This document shows, piece after piece, positions 9,182-19,751 of a stretch of DNA of 64,000 bases; position 1 is the stretch's first letter; every line of letters begins with the position of its first letter. The DNA is from Streptomyces sp. NBC_01260. GTDB taxonomy: Bacteria; Actinomycetota; Actinomycetes; Streptomycetales; Streptomycetaceae. Where the stretch lies: NCBI RefSeq assembly GCF_036226405.1, contig NZ_CP108464.1, forward strand, positions 1,488,001 through 1,552,000, given 5' to 3'. A program made the position numbers and the translations under genes. Under the pieces are notes generated by a model. The model saw only the letters and a list, made by a program, of their open reading frames with translations, did no database searches and was not told where the DNA came from.

Positions 9182-9486
9182 GAGTCTGCGATTACCTTTC
9201 AAGAACTGACGTCCGTCAAATCGCTCAGCATTTCGAATCCGTTACATCCTAAGCCCCGGCAGGAACGTGTAATCCGGGGCTCACCAGCGTACGATTCGCC
9301 GCCGATCCGCCCCTGCCACGCGCTCACACCGGCACGGCCACGTCACAGTCCGCCGTACGTACACCTACTCGACTGTCTATAGTGCTCAGTCCCAGGAAAT
9401 CGCGGACCGGCCTCATCCCCCCCACCCGAATCCCACCCCATCACCTGCGCCTCGACCGGGCCATAAGTTGTGAGGACTCACCCAGG

Positions 9487-10584
9487 ATGAGCCAAGACGC
9501 CTTCGCCCCTGACCACCAGGGCTCCCCGGAGAACACCCGCCGCGGGCGCAAGCGCGTACGAACGCGGGGCCAGCGAATACGGCGGGCCATCCTGCTGTCG
9601 GTCCTGGTACTCGTCATCGCCGCGGGCGGAACGGCGTACTGGCTCTACAGCCGGCTCGACGGGAACATCAAGGGCGTCGACATCAACAAGGCGCTCGGTG
9701 ACGACCGCCCCGAGAAGCTCCCCACCAGTGGACAGAACCTGCTGGTTCTCGGCTCCGACTCGCGCGCCGGGGCCGAGAACAAGGCGCTGGGCGGCGGGGG
9801 CGGCGTCAGCGGGGCGCGCTCCGACACCGCGATGGTGGTGCACGTCCCCGAGGGCCGCAGCAGGGCCGTCGCCGTGTCCATCCCCCGCGACACCCTGGTG
9901 ACCCGGCCCGAGTGCACCAAGGCCGACGGCTCCACCGTGGACTCCGCGAACCGCGTGATGTTCAACTCCGTCTACTCCCAGGTCGGTCCGGCCTGCGTGG
10001 TCAAGACCGTGGAGAAGATGTCCGGGGTCCGCATCGACCACTATCTGGAGATCAACTTCGCCGGGTTCAAGGACCTCGTCGACGCCATCGGCGGCGTCAC
10101 CGTCGATGTCCCCCAGGATATCCACGACAAGTCCTCCGGACTCGACCTCACCGCCGGGCCCCACAAGCTCAACGGCACCGAGTCCCTCTCCTACGTCCGC
10201 ACCCGCCACGGCATCGGCGACGGCAGCGACCTCGGCCGCATCGGGCTCCAGCAGCAGTTCCTCCTGGCCCTGCTCAGCGAGGTCAAGTCGCAGAACCTGC
10301 TGGGCAGTCCGGCCAACGCCTACAAGATCGCGAACTCCGCCACCAAGTCCCTCACCACCGACGAGGGACTCGCCTCCCTCAAGTCGCTGACGCAATTCGC
10401 CCGTTCGATGAACGGCGTGGACCCGGGCTCGATGGAGACCATCATGCTTCCGGTGGCGTACGACAAGATCGACCCCAACCGCGTGGTGGCCGCCCAGCCG
10501 CAGGCCAAGACGCTCTGGAAGGCGATCCGCGAGGACGCCACCATCCCGGAGTCCGCCAAGAAGTCCCCCGCGACCGGCGGCTGA
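9487..10584 (+). CDS. LytR-CpsA-Psr (LCP) family cell-wall glycopolymer ligase
   Basis: A 365-residue membrane-anchored protein. Residues 1-33 are a basic cytoplasmic tail, 34-54 one transmembrane helix (AILLSVLVLVIAAGGTAYW), and the rest an extracellular LCP domain: LLVLGSDSRAG, the arginine-rich phosphate-binding SIPRDTLV loop, then IDHYLEINFAGFKDLVDAIGG and YVRTRHGIGDGSDLGR. LCP enzymes transfer lipid-linked teichoic acids or other glycopolymers to peptidoglycan. The ATG at 9487 is chosen because it leaves a normal short cytoplasmic tail; an upstream in-frame ATG exists at 9382. The roughly 300-base gap before it shows TATAGT at 9378 as a possible -10 box. Confidence 0.9.
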   Translation: MSQDAFAPDHQGSPENTRRGRKRVRTRGQRIRRAILLSVLVLVIAAGGTAYWLYSRLDGNIKGVDINKALGDDRPEKLPTSGQNLLVLGSDSRAGAENKALGGGGGVSGARSDTAMVVHVPEGRSRAVAVSIPRDTLVTRPECTKADGSTVDSANRVMFNSVYSQVGPACVVKTVEKMSGVRIDHYLEINFAGFKDLVDAIGGVTVDVPQDIHDKSSGLDLTAGPHKLNGTESLSYVRTRHGIGDGSDLGRIGLQQQFLLALLSEVKSQNLLGSPANAYKIANSATKSLTTDEGLASLKSLTQFARSMNGVDPGSMETIMLPVAYDKIDPNRVVAAQPQAKTLWKAIREDATIPESAKKSPATGG

Positions 10585-10848
10585 CGCCACCTCACCGGCG
10601 CCGCCTTCGGGGACCGGGACCGCTGAGAGGGGACGGGGGAACGGGGCGAAGTTCGCGCTCCATCCCGTACCCAGCTCGGCCGGCAGCAGGGCCGGATCCC
10701 CCTGGCACACCTCCTGCAGCAGAGCGGCGTCCCCCGCCCCTTGTCCCGGCTCCATCCGGCCCACAGCACGGGCAGGCCCCCACGCGGGCCCGCACGAGGC
10801 CGCCGAGCAGTTCGGGCATGCGCGGGTCCGCGGGCGGTGCGGCCGGTC

Positions 10849-12354
<1,506 letters not shown>

Positions 12355-12442
12355 CGGCGTACCTCCACGCACTCGTCGTGCATGCCATGATTCGGACCGG
12401 GTTGCCCGCAGCACGCCCCGCAGGGCGCGACTTCACGCGAAT

Positions 12443-12482
12443 GGGCCGGTCGGACCACCCGTACAGGGTGGGCGACCGGCCC
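12443..12482 (-). terminator. Terminator after dxs
   Basis: GGGCCGGTCG pairs with CGACCGGCCC, and an inner CCACCC/GGGTGG extends the stem around the loop GTACA. It lies 22 bases beyond the dxs stop. Confidence 0.8.
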
Positions 12483-12504
12483 AATCGTGGTGCGTCGTGG
12501 CGGA

Positions 12505-14484
12505 TCAGTCCCGGACGGGCTCCACCACGGAGCGGCTCTCCGCGTCCGTCCCGTAGCGGCCGTCGAACTTGGCGACCAGGCCGGTGACCTGCCGCGCGAT
12601 GTCCGGTGCCGTCAGCCCGATCTCGGCCATGACCTCCTTGCGGGAGGCGTGGTCGAGGAAGACCGGCGGGATGCCGAAGTCGCGCAGCGGTACGTCGACG
12701 TCGGCGTCGCGCAGCGCCTGGGCGACGGCGGAGCCGACGCCACCGGCCCTGCTGTTGTCCTCGACGGTGACGACGACGCGGTGCCGCGCGGCGAGCGGGG
12801 CCATGGCCTCGTCCACGGGCTTGACCCAGCGCGGGTCGACGACCGTGGTCGAGATGCCCTGGGCGTCGAGCAGATCCGCGATCTCCAGGCACATCGGGGC
12901 GAGCGCGCCGATGGAGACGAGCAGGACGTCGGGCCGGGACGTGCCGGGCTCACGGAGCACGTCCATGCCGCCGACCGTGCCGACGGCCTTGACCGACGGG
13001 CCGACCGCGCCCTTGGAGAAGCGGACGACCGTCGGGGCGTCGTCGACCGCGACGGCCTCGCGCAGCTGGGCGCGGACCTGGTCGGCGTCGCGCGGGGCGG
13101 CGATCCGCAGCGTCGGCACGCACTGCAGGATCGACATGTCCCACATGCCGTTGTGCGAGGCGCCGTCCGTGCCGGTGACCCCGGCCCGGTCCAGTACGAA
13201 GGTCACGCCGCACTTGTGCAGGGCGACGTCCATCAGGACCTGGTCGAAGGCGCGGTTGAGGAAGGTGGCGTACACCGCGAAGACGGGGTGCAGCCCGCCG
13301 GTGGCGAGGCCCGCCGCGGAGACCGCGCCGTGCTGCTCGGCGATGCCGACGTCGTAGATCCGGTCCGGGAAGGCCTTCTCGAACTTGGTCAGGCCGACCG
13401 GCTGGAGCATGGCCGCGGTGATCGCGACGATGTCCTCGCGTTCCTTGCCGAGCTTGACCATCTCCTCGCCGAAGACGGAGGTCCAGTCGAGGCCGGAGGT
13501 GGCAACGGGCAGTCCGGTGTCGGGGTGGATCTTGCCGACGGCGTGGAATCGGTCGGCCTCGTCCAGCAGCGCCGGGGTGTAGCCGCGGCCCTTCTCGGTG
13601 AGGCAGTGGATGATGACCGGGCCGCCGAAGCGCTTGGCGCGCTGGAGTGCGGACTCCAGTGCCTCCAGGTCGTGTCCGTCGATCGGTCCGACGTACTTCA
13701 GGCCGAGGTCCTCGAACATGCCCTGTGGCGCGATGAAGTCCTTGAGGCCCTTCTTGGCACCGTGCAGCGTCTCGTACAGCGGCTTCCCCACGACGGGAGT
13801 GCGCTCCAGGAGGTCCTTGCCGCGGGCCAGGAAGCGTTCGTAGCCGTCGGTGGTGCGGAGCGTGGCGAGGTGGTTGGCGAGGCCGCCGATCGTCGGCGCG
13901 TAGGAGCGCTCGTTGTCGTTGACGACGATGACGAGCGGGCGGTCCTTGGCGGCGGCGATGTTGTTCAGCGCCTCCCAGGCCATGCCGCCGGTGAGCGCTC
14001 CGTCGCCGATGACCGCGACGACGTGGTCGGGACGGCCCAGCACCTCGTTGGCCTTGGCGAGGCCGTCGGCCCAGCCGAGCACCGTGGAGGCGTGCGAGTT
14101 CTCGATGACGTCGTGCTCGGACTCGGCTCGCGAGGGGTAGCCGGAGAGGCCGCCCTTGCTCTTGAGCTTCGTGAAGTCCTGGCGGCCGGTGAGGAGCTTG
14201 TGCACATAGCTCTGATGGCCGGTGTCGAAGAGGACCTTGTCCTTCGGCGAGTCGAAGACCCGGTGCAGCGCGATGGTCAGTTCGACCACGCCCAGGTTGG
14301 GTCCGAGGTGTCCGCCGGTCTTGGAGACGGCGTCGACGAGGAAGGTCCGGATCTCTTCGGCGAGCTGCTCCAGCTGCTCGGGGGTGAGCCGGTCCAGGTC
14401 ACGCGGTCCACCGATGCGGGTCAGCAGATCCCATCCGTCGCCCACCACCGCCCGTGCATGACGCGCTTCGCGCGGCTGTGTCAC
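12505..14484 (-). CDS. dxs: 1-deoxy-D-xylulose-5-phosphate synthase
   Basis: A 659-residue thiamine diphosphate enzyme that condenses pyruvate and glyceraldehyde 3-phosphate, the first step of the MEP isoprenoid pathway. Visible landmarks: [18 protein letters not shown], the [16 protein letters not shown] histidine loop, the TPP-binding [16 protein letters not shown] motif near residue 150, the transketolase pyrimidine domain with [12 protein letters not shown], and the C-terminal domain from about residue 540. The start at GTG 14484 has AAGGAGG 4 bases upstream; the frame continues upstream to 14589 without homology. It is monocistronic, with terminators on both sides. Confidence 0.93.
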   Translation of the reverse strand: MTQPREARHARAVVGDGWDLLTRIGGPRDLDRLTPEQLEQLAEEIRTFLVDAVSKTGGHLGPNLGVVELTIALHRVFDSPKDKVLFDTGHQSYVHKLLTGRQDFTKLKSKGGLSGYPSRAESEHDVIENSHASTVLGWADGLAKANEVLGRPDHVVAVIGDGALTGGMAWEALNNIAAAKDRPLVIVVNDNERSYAPTIGGLANHLATLRTTDGYERFLARGKDLLERTPVVGKPLYETLHGAKKGLKDFIAPQGMFEDLGLKYVGPIDGHDLEALESALQRAKRFGGPVIIHCLTEKGRGYTPALLDEADRFHAVGKIHPDTGLPVATSGLDWTSVFGEEMVKLGKEREDIVAITAAMLQPVGLTKFEKAFPDRIYDVGIAEQHGAVSAAGLATGGLHPVFAVYATFLNRAFDQVLMDVALHKCGVTFVLDRAGVTGTDGASHNGMWDMSILQCVPTLRIAAPRDADQVRAQLREAVAVDDAPTVVRFSKGAVGPSVKAVGTVGGMDVLREPGTSRPDVLLVSIGALAPMCLEIADLLDAQGISTTVVDPRWVKPVDEAMAPLAARHRVVVTVEDNSRAGGVGSAVAQALRDADVDVPLRDFGIPPVFLDHASRKEVMAEIGLTAPDIARQVTGLVAKFDGRYGTDAESRSVVEPVRD

Positions 14485-14604
14485 CGTGCCTCCTTGCGAT
14501 TGTGCTGGTCGAGCATGCCGATCCGATGAGTCTAACGGCCTGCCCCGCGACCGGAAGCGGGCGCCCGGCCAGGGTGTGCTGTCCCACACCGCACCGGTAC
14601 ACGA

Positions 14605-14643
14605 CCGTGCCCGGCGCCCTGTGGAGAGGGGCGCCGGGCACGG
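14605..14643. terminator. Hairpin between xylH and dxs
   Basis: A perfect 15-bp stem (CCGTGCCCGGCGCCC with its complement) and a 9-base loop in the 250-base gap between the xylH stop and the dxs start. It probably backs up the larger hairpin at 14675-14739 in isolating dxs from the transporter operon. Confidence 0.65.
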
Positions 14644-14674
14644 TACGGCGTCGCGGTGTCACCGGTCGAGGCCC

Positions 14675-14739
14675 TGGGGCCTCTCGTTTGGATCATGCCG
14701 GGCTCGCGGGGTCCGGCCTGATCCAAACGAAAGGCCCTA
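14675..14739 (-). terminator. Long imperfect inverted repeat overlapping the xylH stop codon
   Basis: Two 27-base arms, 14675-14701 and 14713-14739, match at 24 of 27 positions (core CGTTTGGATCA / TGATCCAAACG) around an 11-base loop. The distal arm includes the TAG of xylH, so the hairpin would form directly on the end of the reading frame. Most likely the operon terminator and 3'-end stabiliser. Confidence 0.7.
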
Positions 14740-16071
14740 GGCGCGGCCTGCGGTCTTCTGCGTGCGGCGGGAGACCGAGTCGATGACCACGGCGGCGAGG
14801 AGAACCGCGCCGGTGATCATGTACTGCACGGCGTTGGCCATGCCGATCATGTTCAGGCCCTGCTGGATCGACTGGATGACGATCATGCCGAGGAGCGCGG
14901 ACCAGACCTTGCCCCGGCCACCGAAGAGGCTGGTGCCGCCGATGACCGCGGCCGCGATGACCAGCATCAGGGTGTTGCCGCCGCCGACGCTCTTGGTGGC
15001 GCCGCCGGAGAGGCTGGCGATGAAGAGCCCGCCGAAGGCGCCCAGCGTGCCGGAGAGCGCGAAGACGATGATCCGGATCCGGTCCACGCTGATACCGGCG
15101 CGGCGCGCGGCCTCGGGGTTGCCGCCGACCGCGAAGACCTGGCGGCCGAAGGCCGTACGGCGGGCCACGAAGTCCGCGATCACGAGGACGGCGAGGAAGA
15201 GCACCAGGGCCAGCGGCAGCCCGCGGGCGCCCGCGGGCTCGTTCAGGACGTACGCGACGACGAAGCACAGGACGGCGACGATGCCGGTGCGCAGCACGAT
15301 CTCGGCGATCGGGCGGGCAGGCAGGTTCGCGGCCTTGCGGCGCTTGCTGTCCACCAGCAGCGACGCGGCGTACGCGAGCACGGCGACCAGGGCGAGGGCG
15401 TAGCCGACGGCCTTGTCCTCGAAGAAGTAGTTGGTGAGGTCCTCGACGACACTGCCGGACGGCGTGTTGATCGAGCCCTCGCCGCCCATCATCCAGTCCT
15501 GCAGACCGCTCCAGCCGAGGAAGCCGGCCAGGGTGACGACGAAGGCCGGCACCCCGATCTTGGCGAAGAAGAAGCCGTGCAGGGCGCCCAGCGCTGTTCC
15601 GGCGAGGACGGCGAGGACGATCGCCAGCCACTCGGGCCAGCCGTGGTTGACGTTGAGCACGGCCCAGGTGGCCGCACCGACACCGGCGACCGAGCCGACC
15701 GAGAGGTCGATCTCGCCGAGCAGCAGCACGAACACGATGCCGACCGCCATGATGCCGAGGCCGGAGCTGTAGACGGCGATGTTGGCGACGGAGCTGGCGG
15801 AGAGGAAGTTGCTGTTCTGGAGCTGGAAGACGATCGCGATGACGATCAGGCCCACGAAGACGGGCAGGGAGCCGAGCTCACCGCCGCGCACCTTGCGGGT
15901 GAACTCCGACCAGTAGCCCTTGAACCCCTCCTCGCGTACGAGGAGGCGCGGGTCCACCGCGGGGACGGGCGCCGTCGACGGCTCGGCCGCCTGGGCCGGC
16001 ACCGTGGCGTTCTGCTCGGCCTTCCCGGTCTTCTCGGTGGAAGGTCCGGGGGTCTTGGCGAGGTCGCTCAC
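14737..16071 (-). CDS. xylH: Xylose-type sugar ABC transporter permease
   Basis: A 444-residue permease of the ribose/xylose (BPD_transp_2) family with about 10-12 hydrophobic helices after a 75-residue Pro/Ala/Glu-rich cytoplasmic N-terminus. Typical segments include AVGIVFVLLLGEIDLSVGSVAG and, near the end, GGTSLFGGRGKVWSALLG. The GTG start at 16071 overlaps the stop of the ATPase gene (GTGA), so translation is coupled. With the binding lipoprotein and ATPase upstream and a Rok7B7-like regulator beyond, it is assigned to xylose uptake by context; the substrate itself is not proved by sequence. Confidence 0.85.
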   Translation of the reverse strand: MSDLAKTPGPSTEKTGKAEQNATVPAQAAEPSTAPVPAVDPRLLVREEGFKGYWSEFTRKVRGGELGSLPVFVGLIVIAIVFQLQNSNFLSASSVANIAVYSSGLGIMAVGIVFVLLLGEIDLSVGSVAGVGAATWAVLNVNHGWPEWLAIVLAVLAGTALGALHGFFFAKIGVPAFVVTLAGFLGWSGLQDWMMGGEGSINTPSGSVVEDLTNYFFEDKAVGYALALVAVLAYAASLLVDSKRRKAANLPARPIAEIVLRTGIVAVLCFVVAYVLNEPAGARGLPLALVLFLAVLVIADFVARRTAFGRQVFAVGGNPEAARRAGISVDRIRIIVFALSGTLGAFGGLFIASLSGGATKSVGGGNTLMLVIAAAVIGGTSLFGGRGKVWSALLGMIVIQSIQQGLNMIGMANAVQYMITGAVLLAAVVIDSVSRRTQKTAGRA

Positions 16072-16853
16072 TTCGCGTCCTCCTTCGTGACTGAGCGTGC
16101 CTGACGGCGCGTGACGGCATTGTCCGTGGCGCCGGTGATCGCGGCGATGATCTCTTCGTGCGACGTGGTCGCGACGTCGAAGACGCCGTTGTTGCGGCCC
16201 AGTCGGAGCACCGCGACCTTGTCCGCGACGGCCCGCACATCGGCCATGTTGTGGCTGATGAGGATGACGCCGTGGTCGCGCTCGCGCAGCCGCTCCACGA
16301 GGTCGAGGACCTGGGCGGTCTGCTCGACGCCGAGTGCGGCGGTCGGCTCGTCAAGGATGACGACCTTGGGGTCGCCGATCAGGGCGCGGGCGATGGCCAC
16401 GACCTGGCGCTGGCCACCGGAGAGCGAGGCGACCGGGATGCGGACGCTGGGGATCCGGATGGACAGGGTGTCCAGGAGTTCCTTGGCGCGCTTCTCCATC
16501 GCGATCTCGTCGAGGACGGAGACGCTGCGCAGTTCGTTGCCGAGGAAGAGGTTGGCGACGACATCGAGGTTGTCGCAGAGGGCCAAGTCCTGGTAGACGG
16601 TGGCGATTCCGAGGTCCTGGGCGTCGTTGGGCCGGTTGATCCGGACCGTCCCGCCCTCCCACTCGATGGCGCCTTCGTCAATCGGGTGGACCCCCGAAAT
16701 GGTCTTGACGAGGGTTGACTTGCCGGCGCCGTTGTCGCCGACCAGGGCAACCACTTCGCCGGGGTGAATCTCCAGGTCCACATCGGTGAGCGCCTGAACG
16801 GCGCCGAACCGCTTGGAGATTCCGCGCAACGCCAGCACGGGCGTAGCGGACAC
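16068..16853 (-). CDS. xylG: Sugar ABC transporter ATP-binding protein (xylose type)
   Basis: A 261-residue single-domain ATPase that powers the XylFGH importer. Walker A is GDNGAGKST near residue 40, the signature SLSGGQRQVVAIARAL near 145, Walker B VVILDEPTAAL, and the switch SHNMADV. The E. coli XylG type is a tandem duplication of about 510 residues; this one is half that size, so a homodimer is expected. The GTG at 16853 is preferred because AAGGAG lies 9 bases upstream, while the ATG at 16862 would sit on top of the ribosome binding site. Confidence 0.88.
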   Translation of the reverse strand: MSATPVLALRGISKRFGAVQALTDVDLEIHPGEVVALVGDNGAGKSTLVKTISGVHPIDEGAIEWEGGTVRINRPNDAQDLGIATVYQDLALCDNLDVVANLFLGNELRSVSVLDEIAMEKRAKELLDTLSIRIPSVRIPVASLSGGQRQVVAIARALIGDPKVVILDEPTAALGVEQTAQVLDLVERLRERDHGVILISHNMADVRAVADKVAVLRLGRNNGVFDVATTSHEEIIAAITGATDNAVTRRQARSVTKEDAK

Positions 16854-17000
16854 GTGAATCATCTCCTTCGCCGCCTGACCGGCGGGGATGGTGCTGCATT
16901 GCACAGGGGGGTGCCGGTTCGGGCCGCCGGACCGCCGTCGTCGCCCGGTGGCCGTGAGGCCTGGGGCGGCGGCAGTCCGACGACCGGATCCGGCGAGAGG

Positions 17001-17052
17001 AGTCCGGCCCCGCCCCCGCTTTGCGGGGCGTTGACGGGGCGGGTGCCGGACT
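17001..17052 (-). terminator. Intra-operon stem-loop between xylF and xylG
   Basis: AGTCCGGC plus CCCGCCCC pairs with GGGGCGGG plus GCCGGACT (one bulged T), enclosing an 18-base loop. It lies 36 bases after the xylF stop inside the 234-base gap before xylG. The position fits an attenuator or mRNA-protecting hairpin that keeps binding-protein output higher than that of the ATPase and permease. Confidence 0.6.
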
Positions 17053-17087
17053 GGCAAGGGGCGCCCCTGAGGGCTTGCCCGCCGGTG

Positions 17088-18185
17088 CTACTTGATGCCG
17101 GCGGCGTCGCAGGCCGCCTTGTACTCGGCGGTGCAGATGTCGGAGGCCTTGTAGACCTTGTCCGCGACGATCGTGGAGCCGATGTTCTCCTTGGTCACGA
17201 CCGTGGCGTCGTACAGCCGCGACGGGATGCCCTTGAACTCGCCCGAGAGGCTGTCGACCTTGGTGTTGGTCAGGTCGTCGAACTTCTCGCCCTTGAGGAG
17301 CTTCACCGCGATGCCGGCGGTGGTGTCCGCCTGCGGCTTGATCTGCTTGTAGATCGAGAACGACTGCTCGCCCGCGAGGATGCGCTGCAGACCGGCGAGC
17401 TCCGAGTCCTGGCCGCCGACCGGGACCTTCACGCCCTGCTTCTTGAGGGCGGTGATGATGCCACCGGCCATGCCGTCGTTCGCGGAGTAGACGCCCTGGA
17501 AGCCCTTCTTGCCCAGCGAGTCGATGGCGGCACCCATCTTCTTGTTCGCCTCGTCCGGCGACCAGTCCGGGATGTCCTGCTCGTAGACGACCTTCTTGAC
17601 CTGGGTGTCCAGGACGCTGTGCGCGCCCTTCTTGAAGAAGGGGGCGTTCGGGTCGAGCGGCGAGCCGTTGATCATGACGACATTGCTGCTCTTGGCCTTG
17701 TCACCCAGCGCCTTGACGAGAGCCTCACCCTGGAGGCGGCCGATCTTCTCGTTGTCGTACGAGATGTACGCGGAGATCGGGCCCTCGGCGAGACGGTCGT
17801 ACGCGACGACCTTGACGCCCTTCTTGTCCGCCTGCTGGATCCAGGACTTCGCGGCCTTGTAGTCGACCGTGTCCAGGACGATGACCTTGATGCCCTGCGT
17901 GACCAGCGCGTCGAACTGCTTCTTCTGGGTCTCCGCGTCCCCGCCGGCGTTGTTGTACTTGACGTCACAGTCGGAGCAGAGCGCCTTGATCTTCGCCTCG
18001 ATCATCGGGCGGTCGAAGGTCTCGTAACGCGTGGTCTTGTTCTCCGGGAGCAGCAGGCCGATGGTCTTGCTGTCGCCACCGCTGCCGCTGTCCTTGTCGT
18101 CGCCCGCCTTGCCACAGGCTGCGAGGGAGACGGCCATGGAAACCGCGGCCGTGCCTATGACGATGCGTCGCGTCATTGCGTTCAT
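17088..18185 (-). CDS. xylF: Xylose-type sugar-binding lipoprotein
   Basis: A 365-residue periplasmic-binding-protein-like lipoprotein. MTRRIVIGTAAVSMAVSLAAC is the signal peptide with a lipobox ending at Cys24, so the mature protein is lipid-anchored outside the membrane. The rest matches the ribose/xylose (Peripla_BP_4) family: TIGLLLPENKTTRYE, YNNAGGDAETQKKQFDALV, then VYSANDGMAGGIITAL and GGQDSELAGLQRIL in the ligand cleft. It is the first gene of the xylFGH operon, next to the Rok7B7-like regulator, which from knowledge of S. coelicolor controls this transporter. Confidence 0.88.
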   Translation of the reverse strand: MNAMTRRIVIGTAAVSMAVSLAACGKAGDDKDSGSGGDSKTIGLLLPENKTTRYETFDRPMIEAKIKALCSDCDVKYNNAGGDAETQKKQFDALVTQGIKVIVLDTVDYKAAKSWIQQADKKGVKVVAYDRLAEGPISAYISYDNEKIGRLQGEALVKALGDKAKSSNVVMINGSPLDPNAPFFKKGAHSVLDTQVKKVVYEQDIPDWSPDEANKKMGAAIDSLGKKGFQGVYSANDGMAGGIITALKKQGVKVPVGGQDSELAGLQRILAGEQSFSIYKQIKPQADTTAGIAVKLLKGEKFDDLTNTKVDSLSGEFKGIPSRLYDATVVTKENIGSTIVADKVYKASDICTAEYKAACDAAGIK

Positions 18186-18278
18186 TCTGGGTGTGCCTCC
18201 CTGACGAGGCCGCAGCGTTGCGGCCGAGGTGGCTGGAAGTCAACTCGGCCCCGAGGCCAGCGTCAAGGAGTAAATCCT

Positions 18279-18307
18279 TAACGAGATGACAACGGTGCCA
18301 TTCGTTA
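18279..18307. promoter_or_regulatory. Candidate operator upstream of xylF
   Basis: TAACGA at 18279-18284 and TCGTTA at 18302-18307 form an inverted pair around a spacer that contains TGACAACGGTGCCA. It lies about 95 bases before the xylF start, just past the rok7B7 stop. It could be a ROK operator; no binding consensus was available to compare. Confidence 0.3.
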
Positions 18308-18308
18308 T

Positions 18309-19541
18309 CTAAGTGAAGGCAGGAGTCGCAGCGGGGAGGGTGCTCTCCAAAAGGGTTGAATCCCCCATCTCACTCAGGACGAGGGCGAGCGCGCCCAGCA
18401 CCTCCGCCCGGCCGCCGAGGGCTCCGGGGAGCACCGACAACTGCCGTGCGGCGCTGGGGATGGAGTAGCGCGAGACCGAGTCGCGGATCGGCCCGAGGAC
18501 CAGTTCGCCCGCCTCCGCGAGCGAACCGCCGAGCACCACCCGGCTGGGGTTGAGCAGATTGCAGAGGTTCGCCACCCCGCTGCCGATGTGCCGCCCGACG
18601 TCGCCGATCACCCGGCGGCAGCCCGGATCGCCCTCACGGGCCAGCTGGACCACCCGCTCCATGGTGAGATCGGGGCCGTGGCTGGGCTGGAGCAGGGGCA
18701 GCACGTACCGCGCGGCCGTGAACGTCTCCAGGCATCCCCGGTTGCCGCAGCGGCAGACCGGGCCCGATTCGTCGAGGGTGATGTGGCCGATCTCGCCGGC
18801 CGTGCCGCCGGGGCCCCGGTAGATGTGCCCGTCGATCACCAGACCGGCACCGACACCGCTGGCGACCTTGATGTACGCGAGGTCCCTGACCCCGCGGCCG
18901 CTCCCCCAGACCAGCTCCCCCAGCGCCCCGAGGTTGGCGTCGTTGTCGACGTAGACCGGTACCCCGAGGCGTCCGGCCAGCTCTTCCCTGGGGTTGATGC
19001 CCGTCCAGCCCGGCAGGATCGACGTGGAGCCCAGCGTGCCGGACTCGACGTCGATCGGGCCGGGAACACCGAGGCCGACCCCGATCACCTTGCCGGGGCT
19101 GATCCCGGTCGTCTCGATCAGCCGGTTGACCAGCTGTTCCGCCCGCCCGAAGCCCTCGGCCGAGGAGGCGTCCACGTCCAGCGGCTCGGACTCCTCGGCG
19201 AGCACCTGGTGGGCCAGGTTGCCGACCGCCACCCGAAGGTGCGTATGTCCGAAATCGACGCCGATGACGATGCCCGCGTCACCACTGAGCGAGACACTGC
19301 GGGCACGGCGGCCGCCCGCCGAGGTGGGGGTCACCTCGACCGTGCCGCCCTCTTTCAGTTCGCGAACGATATTGGAGACGGTGGCCGCGGAGAGGCCCGT
19401 GCTCCTGGCGATCTCCGCCTGGGTGAGTGAACCCGCCATACGTACGGCGCGCACTACCCGCTCAAGGTTGGCGCGATGCAGAGATGTCTGCGACCCCGGA
19501 GTCTCCATCGACTCTCTCACTCCTGCCATATTCTCCAACAT
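18309..19541 (-). CDS. rok7B7: ROK-family transcriptional regulator (Rok7B7-like)
   Basis: A regulator of about 400 residues. Residues about 20-80 hold a winged HTH (LTQAEIARSTGLSAATVSNI), followed by the ROK sugar-kinase fold: ATP/sugar-binding GVDFGHTHLRVAVG, VGLGVPGPID, DNDANLGALGE, and the zinc motif CRCGNRGCLE. In S. coelicolor the equivalent gene, beside xylFGH, controls xylose uptake, carbon catabolite repression and antibiotic production (established knowledge); here the assignment rests on order and overall similarity. Start is uncertain: ATGs at 19541, 19529 and 19508 are in frame, and the last, beginning METPGSQTSLHRANLERV, has AGGAG 11 bases upstream. Confidence 0.85.
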   Translation of the reverse strand: MLENMAGVRESMETPGSQTSLHRANLERVVRAVRMAGSLTQAEIARSTGLSAATVSNIVRELKEGGTVEVTPTSAGGRRARSVSLSGDAGIVIGVDFGHTHLRVAVGNLAHQVLAEESEPLDVDASSAEGFGRAEQLVNRLIETTGISPGKVIGVGLGVPGPIDVESGTLGSTSILPGWTGINPREELAGRLGVPVYVDNDANLGALGELVWGSGRGVRDLAYIKVASGVGAGLVIDGHIYRGPGGTAGEIGHITLDESGPVCRCGNRGCLETFTAARYVLPLLQPSHGPDLTMERVVQLAREGDPGCRRVIGDVGRHIGSGVANLCNLLNPSRVVLGGSLAEAGELVLGPIRDSVSRYSIPSAARQLSVLPGALGGRAEVLGALALVLSEMGDSTLLESTLPAATPAFT

Positions 19542-19658
19542 GTGAACTCTAAGCTGAGCGTTTTGGGGTACTCCCCGTCAAGACCTTGAGCAGTCGAAGC
19601 CTCGGATGAGCACCGGACCCTCGCACGACGACGTCGGCGAACTCCCCCGTACACAGAC

Positions 19659-19694
19659 GAACCGCCCGCCGGCGTGGATGCCGGCGGGCGGTTC
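19659..19694 (-). terminator. Terminator after ngcG
   Basis: A perfect 15-bp stem (GAACCGCCCGCCGGC and complement) with loop GTGGAT, about 60 bases beyond the ngcG stop. Confidence 0.8.
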
Positions 19695-19751
19695 GGTTCG
19701 TTCAGAGGTCAGCGCGGACCGCAGGTGGAGCCGGGCGGCGCTGGGGAGCTG

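Noticed and set aside
14675..14739. Inverted repeat as an insertion-sequence end
   Set aside because: No transposase and no target duplication; the position at the xylH stop fits a terminator.
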